DNA of 51,285 nt, taken from assembly GCA_021740785.1 (NCBI GenBank), contig JAIOZI010000033.1, positions 1-51,285 on the forward strand, read 5' to 3'. This document shows, piece after piece, positions 17,510-27,496 of the stretch. The translations under genes and the position numbers were made by a program. The stretch's first letter is position 1. Every line of letters begins with the position of its first letter. The DNA comes from Melioribacteraceae bacterium (GTDB taxonomy: Bacteria; Bacteroidota; Ignavibacteria; Ignavibacteriales; Melioribacteraceae). Under the pieces are notes generated by a model that saw only the letters and a list, made by a program, of their open reading frames with translations, did not search any database and was not told where the DNA came from.

Positions 17510-20170
17510 TTAATATGAAAAACTAATTCCCAATCTTATTTGTCTTGGTGCATTATACATACCAGGATTATTTACAAATTGATCTATGGTATTTAACCCG
17601 TTTATATCACCGGCAAATTTTGTATTAAGATCAACATTAGCTCTTCCTGTTGTACCGTAAACTCCATACTCGTTTCTAATATCAAGTAGATTATAGACCC
17701 AGAGGTAAGTATGGAATGTGATTCCCCATAGGTCAAAAAACTTATCAGCTTTCAAATCAAGATTAAAAGTTGCGGGTTTAATTCCGCCGTTTTCAAATCT
17801 GACGCCATTTGATATTCTAATATCCTCCGTATAAGGTTGACCCGAACCATACTGAAAAATTATTCCGACCATCCAATTCCCGGGTTCGCCGACATTTGCG
17901 GTTAAGTTTAATGTAGATCTTTGATCCCAATTCAACGGTACCAGTTTCTTTTCTGATTCTACCGGGGGATCTGTTTGATTATCATTATATACTGCAAACG
18001 GGTCGGAAGCATTACCTTCTGCAACCTGAAATGTATAGTCTAATTTTGCACCGAAATAATCCGCGAATCTTTTATCGAATGCAACCGTGAATCCTTTAAC
18101 GTTTCCGTAATCACGATTTATAAAACGGGCATATTTCAGTCCTTCATATGTATTTATAATTTCCATTCCAAGCAGATTTCTAATATCGGAATAGTACGCT
18201 GTTAAATCCAAAGAAACATTCGGGAAAATCACCTGCTGAAGACCAACTTCGTACTGAACTCTTCTTTCAACTTTTAAGTTCGGATTTCCCGTATAGGATG
18301 AAAGCGATGCGCCTTGACGAATTATGTATTCATCATTTACATAAAGATTCTCGAAACGCGGAATTTGCAGAAAATGTCCGTATGAAAAATATATTGCTCC
18401 CTGATCCGAGATGGGAAATGCAACACCTAATCTTGGACTAATCTGCTGTTCCGGTTCTGAATCAACATACTCATTATATCCGGGAAAGTCCTGATTATTT
18501 AACGGATTTCTTAAATCAGCCGGCAATGTAGAATTCGAGTTAAAATAATCGATACGCACACCTGCATTAATTATCATCCGCTTATATTCCACTTTATCCT
18601 GAATAAATGCAGCCAATTCATAAGGGAATTTTCTGTACTGCTGATTTCCGGGTGTGTGTAAATCCGGGTAAGTAGGTCCGTCCATGAAAACCGGGTTCCC
18701 GAAAAAGTCTACGGAATCAGACCTATCACTAATACCCCATCCATGATCAAACATCTCATGAAGTCTTCCTTCAACACCTAACTTAACTTTGTGTTCTTTT
18801 GAAACCTGCGCTTCAACGGTCCATTGACCAATAAGTGTTTTAGTCTGACGTTTATATCTCCCGGTTTGGTTTCCGCCCTGTCTGAAGGTATAACCGGAGG
18901 TAGGGTTTCCATGAATAGGATGAACATACCTCTCATCGAAAGGATCTTCGTAAAGATATCCTTTATAATCATGCTGGTTATAAGAAAATTTCAAACTGGT
19001 AAAAGTCTCAGGAGTGGGGAAAAATGCTATTTGAACACTCTGAATAAAATTATCCCTGTAATGATTTTGCAAACCGTCCGGCGTCCATCTGAAAGAATGA
19101 TCATAATATTTATTCCAATTCAGATCATAAAATGCCGAATAGCTGAACTTCCATTTGGGCAGTGAATATGTGAGTTTCCCGTTGAATGATTTTTTCTCGT
19201 AAGGATTCATAGGAACATATTCACCATCCCCGGTTGGAGTAAAATAATTTACATCATCAACATTATAGACTCTTTTGCCGTATAGATAACCTTCATCTCT
19301 AAAATATCTTCCGGTTAAAAAGAAAGTAAGACCGTCTAAAATTTTAGTAGGTCCGCTGATTGATGCCTGCACATCCTTGGGTCCGTCTTTAGGATTGAGC
19401 TTATTTGCATTTTGGAATAATTCACCGCCGTCAGCCAAATAACTTCCGACGAAAGCGGATGCATATCCTTCATACTTAGTTGAAGAGCCTTCTTTAGTAA
19501 CAATATTAACGACACCGGAAAGTGCTTGTCCGTACTCGGCATTAAAAGTACCCGAGATAACTTCCAACTGTCTAATAGAGCTATTTTCAACCTCTACGGA
19601 AATATTTCCATTATAAGCATCTGTTACCGGAAGACCGTCAATTAGATAAGCAACCTCGCCCAATCGTCCGCCTCTAAAGTGACCTCCAACGACTCCCGCT
19701 TGCAAATTGACAATCTGAGATACATTTTCAACCGGCAGCATTTTAATTTCATCGGATGAGACAGTTACAGATGTTGAAGTCAAATCTTTTTGTATTAATG
19801 GTCTTTCGGCTTGTATTACAACTTCCTGCCCTAATTCCAAAACATCCGGTCTCAAATCAATATCAAGCTCGGTGGTGAGATCAATTTTGATAATCACATC
19901 TGTGACTCTGGTTTTTTGATATCCGACGGCGCTTACGATTACCGTATATTTACCGGGTTGAATATTGTTTATGAAATAATAACCTTCGAGATCTGCTGCA
20001 GCACCAAGATATGTACCTTCCAAAATTATATTTGCCCCGATAACGGCTTCACCCGTTTCGCTGTCAACTATATAACCGGAAAGTTTACCTGTTTGACCAG
20101 CCCAAACATTAACACTTAGGAGGAATGCAAGAATAAAAAACATACCTCTTCTTAAAATCTTCTTATCCAA
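17510..20170 (-). CDS. TonB-dependent receptor with N-terminal carboxypeptidase-regulatory-like domain
   Basis: An 886-aa outer-membrane transporter. Signal peptide about 1-25; a CarboxypepD_reg-like beta-sandwich at about 28-112 (G-Y-I-V-D-S-E-T-G-E-A-V-I-G-A-N); plug domain about 118-228 (I-D-G-L-P-V-T-D-A, I-S-G-T-F-N-A-E-Y-G-Q-A-L-S-G-V-V-N-I-V-T-K); 22-strand-type barrel ending in I-S-F-S-Y. Start is a TTG 7 nt after a strong GGAGGA. The architecture is SusC/Oar-like, but no SusD gene follows. Next to glucanases it most likely imports beta-glucan oligosaccharides. The substrate is inferred. Confidence 0.88.
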   Translation of the reverse strand: MDKKILRRGMFFILAFLLSVNVWAGQTGKLSGYIVDSETGEAVIGANIILEGTYLGAAADLEGYYFINNIQPGKYTVIVSAVGYQKTRVTDVIIKIDLTTELDIDLRPDVLELGQEVVIQAERPLIQKDLTSTSVTVSSDEIKMLPVENVSQIVNLQAGVVGGHFRGGRLGEVAYLIDGLPVTDAYNGNISVEVENSSIRQLEVISGTFNAEYGQALSGVVNIVTKEGSSTKYEGYASAFVGSYLADGGELFQNANKLNPKDGPKDVQASISGPTKILDGLTFFLTGRYFRDEGYLYGKRVYNVDDVNYFTPTGDGEYVPMNPYEKKSFNGKLTYSLPKWKFSYSAFYDLNWNKYYDHSFRWTPDGLQNHYRDNFIQSVQIAFFPTPETFTSLKFSYNQHDYKGYLYEDPFDERYVHPIHGNPTSGYTFRQGGNQTGRYKRQTKTLIGQWTVEAQVSKEHKVKLGVEGRLHEMFDHGWGISDRSDSVDFFGNPVFMDGPTYPDLHTPGNQQYRKFPYELAAFIQDKVEYKRMIINAGVRIDYFNSNSTLPADLRNPLNNQDFPGYNEYVDSEPEQQISPRLGVAFPISDQGAIYFSYGHFLQIPRFENLYVNDEYIIRQGASLSSYTGNPNLKVERRVQYEVGLQQVIFPNVSLDLTAYYSDIRNLLGMEIINTYEGLKYARFINRDYGNVKGFTVAFDKRFADYFGAKLDYTFQVAEGNASDPFAVYNDNQTDPPVESEKKLVPLNWDQRSTLNLTANVGEPGNWMVGIIFQYGSGQPYTEDIRISNGVRFENGGIKPATFNLDLKADKFFDLWGITFHTYLWVYNLLDIRNEYGVYGTTGRANVDLNTKFAGDINGLNTIDQFVNNPGMYNAPRQIRLGISFSY

Positions 20171-20243
20171 TTTCTTATCCTCCGAATGAGAATTTGATAA
20201 ATTAAAACCGGGTGCAGTTTTAATGTCTGCACCCAGGTAAAAA

Positions 20244-22718
20244 TTACTTCAGTAACAACATCTTCTTTGATGAAGTGAAGTTACCGGCTTGAATCTGATA
20301 AATGTAAACACCACTTGATAATTTTGATGCATCAAAATTAACTGTGTGTTGACCTGCATTTAATTCTTTGTTAACTAAGGTCACCATTTCCTGACCAAGT
20401 ATATTGTATATTTTTAGTGTAACAAAGCCGTTTTCTTTTAGTGAATAATTGATTGTTGTTGACGGGTTGAACGGGTTAGGATAGTTCTGTGATAACTTAT
20501 ACTCATGAACTAAAGCGTCTTCGTCATTAACATCAACCCATTGATCACCAACCCATGTAATAGCCCAACGGTTTACATCTCTCCATGAATAGTCTTCGTT
20601 TAATGGTGAATATGTCATAATACCTTCACGGGCATCTGAATTCGGCGTATCATTATCATTGATAGAATAGTCGATCGGTAAACGCATACCAACCAGCCTG
20701 TTAAATCTTGCGTCATCAAGAGAAGCTGCTAATTCATCAAGGGAGATTTTTGCTTCAATTGTATAGCCTGAAGGGAATGCTTCTTCCCAGTAATAATCAG
20801 CATCGCCTCTTCTTAAGAATACAGGACTTCCATTGTGATCCAAAAATGCTGCATTATAGCCGAATCTAAAATGATAATCAGGTTCAGCGCCTCTTTCATA
20901 AGAAGTATGTGACTCGCCTCTAAGATCATACAAACCGATGAATAAATCGGGGCAGTCAATCAAGTAAGATGTGAAAGTTGTATCGTTGCTCACAACGTCA
21001 TCTTCGATATCGAAAGCTACATACAAGTAATCTTCATCTATCGCGACCCATGAATCTACGGATAGATCGGAATTACCGTCGATTGTTGTATTTGTAACGA
21101 CAAATCCTGTTCCATTATCCGGGTACATACTGAATGGTTCAATTTCAGACCATTCGCTCAAATCACCATCAGCAGCAAAAGCAACTGTGCTAGGTTCGAT
21201 TGTTGTAACGCCTTCTGCTAGGTTGGATGTTGGTGTTGCTGTTGCGCCAACCGGACTAACATTCGCAAAATTATCAGCGCATGTTACTGCATAATAATAC
21301 TCAACAGTTTGATCTGTAGCGGGAGCAATAAGAACGTGATTTACTGTCTGAATACCTTCACCTACACCGAGAGCCAATCCGTATACACCTTCCTGATCTA
21401 CTTCGGCAATCGGGTCTTCGGAATAATAAACGTTATATGTTTCGCCTTCTTCAAGCGGTACATCCGACCATGAAACTACGTTTAAGTAAGTATCGGAAGC
21501 AAATCCCTCAACATTTTCCGGAGCTGCAGGTGGAACTAAATCAATTATAGGATTGCCTGTCCAGATATAATCGAAGTACACTTTATTACCTGCAACTGAA
21601 TTACCTTCTGCCATAAATTGGAATACAGTAATTTGCGAAGAGTCGAAAGCTGTTGCACCATCGATATAATAGAAATCTCTCAAAGGAATTGCATATTCAT
21701 GCCATTCACCGTCATTAACAGGATCCCAAGCATGACCTACAACTCCGGCAGGCGATTCAAACTGCATACGGCAGGCTGCAACAGTACCTTCAGTTTTCAT
21801 TTTGAATTTAAGAGAATCGAGTTCCCATCTGTTTGCAATGTCTGCCGCAGGATCAATATTCCAGCCCGCGCCAGTCCAGCCATTAGCCCATTCGTCGCCT
21901 TGTGTCCATAACAAAGCATTGGTAGCCGGATCTTCGCCGCCGCCTTCAATTAATTCTAATGCTGATTGACCCCATGTAAACGCGCCAAATCCGGCGCCAA
22001 CTGTTTTTCCGTTAAAAATGAATAATGGATTTTCAGCCACTTCGAAAAGTGTGAAGTCATCAAGTACTATTGTACCCGAAGAAATGTTACCTTCACCTCC
22101 GCCGCCGATTGAGAATTCAATTCCGTAACCTTTGATCTTATCGAGATCAAGAACGCCGTTACCGCTGATACCAGCCCAGCCGGTTAATGTAAAACCAGCT
22201 CCGTCATAAGTGTCGGTTCTAGTCATATCCATTACTATTTCGTTCCAACCGGGTTCCATATCAAGAATATAATGGAAAGAATAGTAAAGCTCGGTAGCAT
22301 TAGCATCATAGGTATTTGCTCCTGTTGCGGAATTACTTGCATCGTAGAATTGTACTCGAAGATGAACCTGACCCACATCGCTTTGAGGTACTGAATTGTA
22401 ATACCAAATACTCAATTTGTTGTAGGCTGAGAAATCATAATATGAGTTTGTATCAGGATGCCAGGTTTCCATCTTGTAAAATCCGCCCCAGCCTTCTGAG
22501 TTCTGGACTGCATAATCCATCTGCATTGCATTATCTACGCCGTGAACAGGATCATCGATGTACGACAGGTCGAGATATGCAAGCGAGGTATCGGCTGATT
22601 CCGATGTAACCATAATTATAGAATCCTGTGGTGCATCAAAACTATTAACCATCTGAGTTTGTGCATTCATGAATCCTACAACTGCAAAAAACAAAAATAG
22701 TGCTAGTACTTTTTTCAT
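20244..22718 (-). CDS. T9SS-secreted protein with carbohydrate-binding-like domains
   Basis: An 824-aa protein with signal peptide (1-19). Two jelly-roll domains lie at about 25-230 (ending G-T-I-V-L-D-D-F-T-L-F) and 235-395 (ending V-Y-F-D-Y-I-W), like CBM11/CBM-type sandwiches. A fibronectin-III-like domain (about 400-490), a CBM9-like sugar-binding domain (about 500-725: D-G-D-L-S-E-W, Y-L-Y-V-A-F-D-I-E-D-D-V) and a type A sorting domain (N-Y-P-N-P-F-N-P-S-T-T-I) follow. No catalytic site is seen, so glycan capture at the surface is the likely job. AAGGAGGT stands 9 nt before the ATG. It is the first gene of the receptor operon. Confidence 0.78.
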   Translation of the reverse strand: MKKVLALFLFFAVVGFMNAQTQMVNSFDAPQDSIIMVTSESADTSLAYLDLSYIDDPVHGVDNAMQMDYAVQNSEGWGGFYKMETWHPDTNSYYDFSAYNKLSIWYYNSVPQSDVGQVHLRVQFYDASNSATGANTYDANATELYYSFHYILDMEPGWNEIVMDMTRTDTYDGAGFTLTGWAGISGNGVLDLDKIKGYGIEFSIGGGGEGNISSGTIVLDDFTLFEVAENPLFIFNGKTVGAGFGAFTWGQSALELIEGGGEDPATNALLWTQGDEWANGWTGAGWNIDPAADIANRWELDSLKFKMKTEGTVAACRMQFESPAGVVGHAWDPVNDGEWHEYAIPLRDFYYIDGATAFDSSQITVFQFMAEGNSVAGNKVYFDYIWTGNPIIDLVPPAAPENVEGFASDTYLNVVSWSDVPLEEGETYNVYYSEDPIAEVDQEGVYGLALGVGEGIQTVNHVLIAPATDQTVEYYYAVTCADNFANVSPVGATATPTSNLAEGVTTIEPSTVAFAADGDLSEWSEIEPFSMYPDNGTGFVVTNTTIDGNSDLSVDSWVAIDEDYLYVAFDIEDDVVSNDTTFTSYLIDCPDLFIGLYDLRGESHTSYERGAEPDYHFRFGYNAAFLDHNGSPVFLRRGDADYYWEEAFPSGYTIEAKISLDELAASLDDARFNRLVGMRLPIDYSINDNDTPNSDAREGIMTYSPLNEDYSWRDVNRWAITWVGDQWVDVNDEDALVHEYKLSQNYPNPFNPSTTINYSLKENGFVTLKIYNILGQEMVTLVNKELNAGQHTVNFDASKLSSGVYIYQIQAGNFTSSKKMLLLK

Positions 22719-22766
22719 TAAAAGGTACCTCCTTGGTTTGTTGGTAATGAATATTTATAATGTTTA

Positions 22767-24395
22767 TTAAGCAAAAAAACTCCAAAAAGTTATTGCTGAA
22801 AAGACTAATCCAACGATTATATACAACTCAATTTTCTTTACCCTAAGCTTAGATAGTGTTAAACCGTTTTGAGTGATTGTATGGCTTCCGATATAAATTC
22901 CGAAATCACTAAGTTTTGTTTTTGCTCCATCTTCATTAAATTCAAGTTTACTTCCGAGTATCATAATTCCGCTTGAAGCTAAAAACAGGAAGATTGCAAA
23001 GTGCAGGAAATTAATTTCTGCAAATGAGATTAAGAATTGAGTTGTTAAAAGATCGCTATTATTCAACATCTCAAGCACTAAACGAATAAGTCCAACAATT
23101 CCACCGAAAATTAAAGCCCAAAATGCTCCCCTTGCATTTAAACTTTTTCTGAAGAATCCCAATAAAAATACTGCTGCAATCGGCGGACTGATATACGATT
23201 GAACGCTCTGAAGATAAACATAGACATTAGTACTTATCATTTTGATCAGCGGCACCCAAATAATTGCCGAAACGACCATGATGGTTGTTGCAAGCCGCCC
23301 GACCAATACCAATTTACGCTCGGAAGCATCGGCATGTTTTGGCTTGTAGATATCGAGAGTATAAAGAGTTGAAGTACTGTGAAAAACGCTTGCCAATGAA
23401 GACATCATCGCTGCAATGAGCCCTGAAATAACCAAACCTTTTATACCAGCAGGAAGTAAACTTCCGCTTACTAAAAACGGGTAAGCTTCATCACCTGTAA
23501 TTTCGGGGTAGAGCGCAACGGCAATAAGTCCGGGCATAACAAAAATAAAAACGGGGAACACTTTTAGAATAGCAGCCAACAGAGTTCCCCGCCTAGCAGT
23601 TTCAACGTTCTTAGCACTTAAAATACGCTGAACAATGTACTGGTCTGTACACCAGTACCACACTGCTAATATAGGAGCACCGAAAATTATACCCGTCCAT
23701 GGAAAGTCAGGATCTGAAATTGGTTTAAAAAGTGTAAAATAATCAGAGGGGAGTTTGGCAGTTAGACCATCAATCCATCCTACCTTTTCCAGTCCGAAAA
23801 AAGTTAATAAAGTTGAACCGACTAAAATAATAACCGTCTGAAAAACCTGTGTATAAAGCACAACCTTCATCCCGCCGATGACAGTATACAGACCTGTAAG
23901 TAAAATCATAACAACGGCAGAGGTAAACATATCCCATCCGAAAACTTCTTTTAGAAGAAGTCCGCCTGCAAACAGTGTAACAGAAATCTTTGTGATTATA
24001 TATGCAAAAATCGAAACGTAGGTGATATATTTTTTACTTCGTTTATCATACCTCATTTCAAAAAATTCGGGAATTGTAAAAACGCCTGTTTTCAAAAATA
24101 TCGGGGCGAAAAACCAGCCGAGAAGAATTAAGATAAAAATTGCCATCCATTCGAATTGACCTACTGCCAAGCCTCTTGATGCGCCACCGCCGGCTAAACC
24201 TACAAGGTGTTCACTGGAAATGTTCGTTGCAAATAATGATGTTCCGATGGCAATCCAGCCAGCAGATCTTCCGGCTAAGAAGTAATCTGTGGTTGTCTGT
24301 TCTTTATCGCTGTGGAGATATAAAACAATTGCAATAATTGCTAAAAAGTAGAGAATAATTACAGAACTATCATATATGTTCAAACTTCCGATCAA
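22767..24395 (-). CDS. SSS-family sodium/sugar symporter (SGLT-like)
   Basis: A 542-aa inner-membrane protein with about 14 hydrophobic helices. It shows SLC5/vSGLT signatures: D-Y-F-L-A-G-R-S-A-G-W, S-L-F-A-T-N-I-S-S-E-H-L-V-G-L-A-G, W-Y-W-C-T-D-Q-Y-I-V-Q-R-I-L-S-A-K-N and the S-S-L-A-S-V-F-H-S-T-S-T sodium-site region. It probably imports glucose or a glucoside with Na+. The start is uncertain: the longest frame begins at a TTG with no good ribosome site, and no ATG lies near. It ends 48 nt before the next gene. A second, H+-type hexose permease sits at 9416-10729. Confidence 0.88.
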   Translation of the reverse strand: MIGSLNIYDSSVIILYFLAIIAIVLYLHSDKEQTTTDYFLAGRSAGWIAIGTSLFATNISSEHLVGLAGGGASRGLAVGQFEWMAIFILILLGWFFAPIFLKTGVFTIPEFFEMRYDKRSKKYITYVSIFAYIITKISVTLFAGGLLLKEVFGWDMFTSAVVMILLTGLYTVIGGMKVVLYTQVFQTVIILVGSTLLTFFGLEKVGWIDGLTAKLPSDYFTLFKPISDPDFPWTGIIFGAPILAVWYWCTDQYIVQRILSAKNVETARRGTLLAAILKVFPVFIFVMPGLIAVALYPEITGDEAYPFLVSGSLLPAGIKGLVISGLIAAMMSSLASVFHSTSTLYTLDIYKPKHADASERKLVLVGRLATTIMVVSAIIWVPLIKMISTNVYVYLQSVQSYISPPIAAVFLLGFFRKSLNARGAFWALIFGGIVGLIRLVLEMLNNSDLLTTQFLISFAEINFLHFAIFLFLASSGIMILGSKLEFNEDGAKTKLSDFGIYIGSHTITQNGLTLSKLRVKKIELYIIVGLVFSAITFWSFFA

Positions 24396-24603
24396 ACTTC
24401 AGCCGTTTTAATTTATTATTATTATCACAAATAGAATGCCATCTCAATATCTTATTATTCAGCTTATTTGAGTCGATTTCTTATTTTTCTTTTTCAACCG
24501 GTTATTATTTTGATAAACGATCGATTATTAATTTGATAACCACAAATATTTAAAACTAGTTATGTGATTTTCAAACTTCGAGCTACACAATTCTAAAGAC
24601 TGT
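24380..24603. promoter_or_regulatory. Region upstream of the symporter, with repeated 9-mer and AACCGGTT
   Basis: This stretch has TCAAACTTC three times (24380-24388, 24392-24400, 24571-24579), the first two 12 bp apart and overlapping the gene start, and an 8-bp palindrome AACCGGTT at 24496-24503. It must hold the symporter promoter. I cannot single out a convincing -35/-10 pair. Confidence 0.25.
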
Positions 24604-26592
24604 TTATCTGATTAATATCATTTTTCTCGTCTTGGCGCCAAATTCCGAATCTACTTTGTATAAATAAAGACCCGATGCACATTTTTCTCCGCTGTCCCGA
24701 TTTCCGTTCCATGTGAAATTTTGTTTTCCTGCTGTAATTTCATTTTCAGTAATCACCGAAACCAGATTTCCCAAAATGTCATATACTTTTATGGTTAGAT
24801 ATGTGCCAGCCGGTAAATCGACTTGAATATTTGTTTCCGGATTGAACGGATTCGGGTAGTTTTGATAGACTTTGTAATCAGTTGGTAGTTCTTCCTCAAC
24901 AGAGGAAGGTTCAATCAAAACAAACTTCGCATAATTAAAATTGGAACCACCTAATACAAACTGAACCATCAATTCCGAACTACCTGCAGTTAGATTGACA
25001 TTTTCTAAAACATGATCCTGCCAAATCTGCCAACCGCCTGTACTTGCCAAACTGAAAGAAGATCCGATTTGAATACCGTTAATTAAAACCTTCGCAACAG
25101 AACCACCGCTTTGGGATGCATACCTGAAAACAATGTCATACTTCCCGGCAGTCTGCACATTCAGAGTGTATTTCATCCAGTCACCATTATCAATCCATCC
25201 CACATTAAATCCATTTGTTACATCATCTACACATGCTTCTATATCTACGCCGTCATTTCTGAAACTCCATCCATTATTCCAATTGCTCCCGCCGATATTT
25301 TGATATTCTGAATCTTTATAGGCATGATTCAACCGTCCGTAATCATAATTTACTGCATAAATGTACCCGGGAACTATATTTTCCGCGAAAGGGAGAATTG
25401 AATTATCATACGGCTGCCTCAGCAAAGCATCAACAACATCATAATGAATAGCACTATTTTCCAGGAGAAGATTTTGAGCTAGTGTTTGGAACGCAAGGTT
25501 AGCATATGTTTCGGATGGCTTCGGTCCCCCGTTCCAATAATCCAATACTGCTTGATACTGTGTTGAAACGGGTGTTGAAATTGGTCCGGTTGTGGAAGAT
25601 ACTTTTTTGTACGTCCACCATGCCCATCCGATGTTATTGTCTTCCATTAATTCAACACAGCTTGCAAACCATTCGTTGGAGTTTTCGCCGCTCTCACCAA
25701 GCCAGAGAGGTCTGTTTGTTGTGCTTCTTAGATTGAGCAAATAATTTATTGTACCAACATCGGTTTGATTCCAGTACTTATGAAAGCTGTAAACCATATT
25801 TTCGTCCCAGGGCGGAGTGAGACCTGCAAATTCGGTTGCAAACCAATTCCCCTCGATAAAAACAATATGATTAGTATCTACAGTTCTTATCGAATCCGTT
25901 ATTCTGATGAACAACTCACGAAGCGGGGCATTATCGTCACCGAGTTCCCATGCGGTTTCATTTATCAAATCATAACCGCCGATCCACTCTTCATCTTTAT
26001 ACCGTGAAGCAATTTCTTTCCACAGTGCGACTGTTTTGTCTTTATGAGCTTCGCTTTCCCAAAGTGACGGATAACCTGCATAATCGCTTATCGGTTCAGC
26101 GCTCTGCCCTCCCGGAGCGCAGTGCAGATCCAAAATAAGATATAATTCATTTGCTTCGCACCAGCTCAAGAGTGAATCTATTGTTTCAAATCCGCTTTCA
26201 TAATACACGCCGGTTTCATCGCGTGATGTCAATAGTTCGAAATGCATCGGCAGACGAATTGAATTAAATCCCCATTCGGCAATTAAATTAATATCTTCCC
26301 GTCTAATGAAATTATCACGGTACTCGTTAAAGAAATCCTCTGTATTAGCTTCACCGATTAAATCGATAATTGCGTTTTTAATTTCAGTCGGAGAGTTAGC
26401 GACATTCGATGATTGAAGCATATATCCTTCCGGAACCAACCATCCGCCCAAGCCGAAACCCCGAAGAAGAACATTATCACCGGATTGATTAACTATCTGT
26501 TTGCCGTCAACTTTTAGAAATCCTTGTGAGTAGAAATTTGGGCTTGCAAACACAAATACAAGTAAGAAAAGCAGTAGCTGCAAATTTTTCAT
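24604..26592 (-). CDS. GH5-family beta-glucanase with CBM6 and T9SS sorting domain
   Basis: Surface enzyme of 662 aa: signal peptide (1-22), GH5 barrel (about 25-370), CBM6 (about 400-550, with G-F-N-V-G-W and G-D-W-M-K-Y) and a type A sorting domain (about 580-662). The nucleophile is E300 in W-L-G-E-S-G-E-N. The acid/base is E212 in D-L-I-N-E-T, where the usual N-E-P has become N-E-T; the Glu is kept. It is a clear paralogue of the GH5 at 2785-4002 (shared W-L-V-P-E-G-Y-M and H-C-A-P-G-G-Q), with exo- or endo-beta-1,3-glucanase activity likely. It lies 208 nt upstream of the symporter in the same direction. Confidence 0.88.
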   Translation of the reverse strand: MKNLQLLLFLLVFVFASPNFYSQGFLKVDGKQIVNQSGDNVLLRGFGLGGWLVPEGYMLQSSNVANSPTEIKNAIIDLIGEANTEDFFNEYRDNFIRREDINLIAEWGFNSIRLPMHFELLTSRDETGVYYESGFETIDSLLSWCEANELYLILDLHCAPGGQSAEPISDYAGYPSLWESEAHKDKTVALWKEIASRYKDEEWIGGYDLINETAWELGDDNAPLRELFIRITDSIRTVDTNHIVFIEGNWFATEFAGLTPPWDENMVYSFHKYWNQTDVGTINYLLNLRSTTNRPLWLGESGENSNEWFASCVELMEDNNIGWAWWTYKKVSSTTGPISTPVSTQYQAVLDYWNGGPKPSETYANLAFQTLAQNLLLENSAIHYDVVDALLRQPYDNSILPFAENIVPGYIYAVNYDYGRLNHAYKDSEYQNIGGSNWNNGWSFRNDGVDIEACVDDVTNGFNVGWIDNGDWMKYTLNVQTAGKYDIVFRYASQSGGSVAKVLINGIQIGSSFSLASTGGWQIWQDHVLENVNLTAGSSELMVQFVLGGSNFNYAKFVLIEPSSVEEELPTDYKVYQNYPNPFNPETNIQVDLPAGTYLTIKVYDILGNLVSVITENEITAGKQNFTWNGNRDSGEKCASGLYLYKVDSEFGAKTRKMILIR

Positions 26593-26795
26593 GTTTCCAA
26601 ATAATTTTTAGTAAATAATGATAAATGCAATTAAAGTGCCAAAAAGAAAGGCGAAAAGGAGTGGATTATCTTGATTAATATTAGAGGGACGGTATCTCAG
26701 GTTATTAAAGTGATAGTTTTAGTTTATTAGTTTAATAATAATTCCAATTTAGAAAGGGTCAATAATTTTTTTTACGTATTGAAAACTATTTTTTA

Positions 26796-26812
26796 CAGGT
26801 ATGACATGCCTG
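26796..26812. repeat. Short imperfect palindrome upstream of GH5
   Basis: CAGGTATG and CATGCCTG flank a single A, pairing 7 of 8 bases. It lies about 200 nt 5' of the GH5 start and could be an operator or part of the repeat cluster that begins here. Confidence 0.25.
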
Positions 26813-26842
26813 CCGTTGTGGATTGATAATTGGTGATTTTAA

Positions 26843-26870
26843 GTCAAGGCGTGGGCCTTGACGCCCGAGA
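26843..26870. repeat. 28-bp palindromic repeat, copy 1
   Basis: Starts GTCAAGGC-GTGG-GCCTTGAC (8-bp perfect stem) and continues G-C-C-C-G-A-G-A. It is identical over 28 bp to 27706-27733. It begins 19 nt after the stop of the 179-aa gene, so in RNA it would form a 3' stem. Confidence 0.8.
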
Positions 26871-26888
26871 AATAGGCTTTTTTCCATT

Positions 26889-27428
26889 TTAGTTAAGTAT
26901 ATTATTAAAATGTATTGATACTTTTATTTCTGCCATTGTTCTTACAAAATTGATATTACCATACAATTCCAATCCAAACCCTAATTCAGGAAGGGGCTTA
27001 AAAAATAGCTGCGAATTGATAGCAATACCCGCAGTATAAAATTTTTCTATTTGACGATGTCCATAAATATCTAGATTATCGCCGAGTTTTTCTCCCCACA
27101 CGTATGATGGTCCAATAAAATTACCAAACAAAATGGAACGATTTTTTGTTATATAACCTATTCCGATATTGACCGCATATAATGGGAATTCTTTATAAAA
27201 AAGATAAGAATAAGGTAATCCTAGGTCTCTTGATATAAATTGATAACCAGCTTGAAAGTAATAATCCTCAATAAAAGAAAAATTATAATTACCCCCAATA
27301 TTAGCAACGGAAGAATTGTTTATCCCAAGACCAATATTAAACCAATATTTATATTTAGGATTTTCTTCCTGGGCTGATAATGTTTGGGTAAACACTACTA
27401 TCATTAAAATAAAAAATGTTTTTTTCAT
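26889..27428 (-). CDS. Small outer-membrane beta-barrel protein, unknown function
   Basis: 179 residues with a signal peptide (1-19, ending L-S-A-Q) followed by alternating amphipathic strands rich in Tyr, Phe and Gly, and N-I-G-L-G-I-N/N-I-G-I-G-Y repeats. This is an eight-strand-size barrel like many small OmpA/OmpW-type proteins. I cannot assign a family. It is isolated: hairpin repeats lie on both sides and the next gene upstream is 327 nt away. Confidence 0.65.
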   Translation of the reverse strand: MKKTFFILMIVVFTQTLSAQEENPKYKYWFNIGLGINNSSVANIGGNYNFSFIEDYYFQAGYQFISRDLGLPYSYLFYKEFPLYAVNIGIGYITKNRSILFGNFIGPSYVWGEKLGDNLDIYGHRQIEKFYTAGIAINSQLFFKPLPELGFGLELYGNINFVRTMAEIKVSIHFNNILN

Positions 27429-27496
27429 CTATTATTTCCAAATATTATATAAAGAAATTTAATTCCCAGAATAGCACTATGTATTTTTATACCGGG

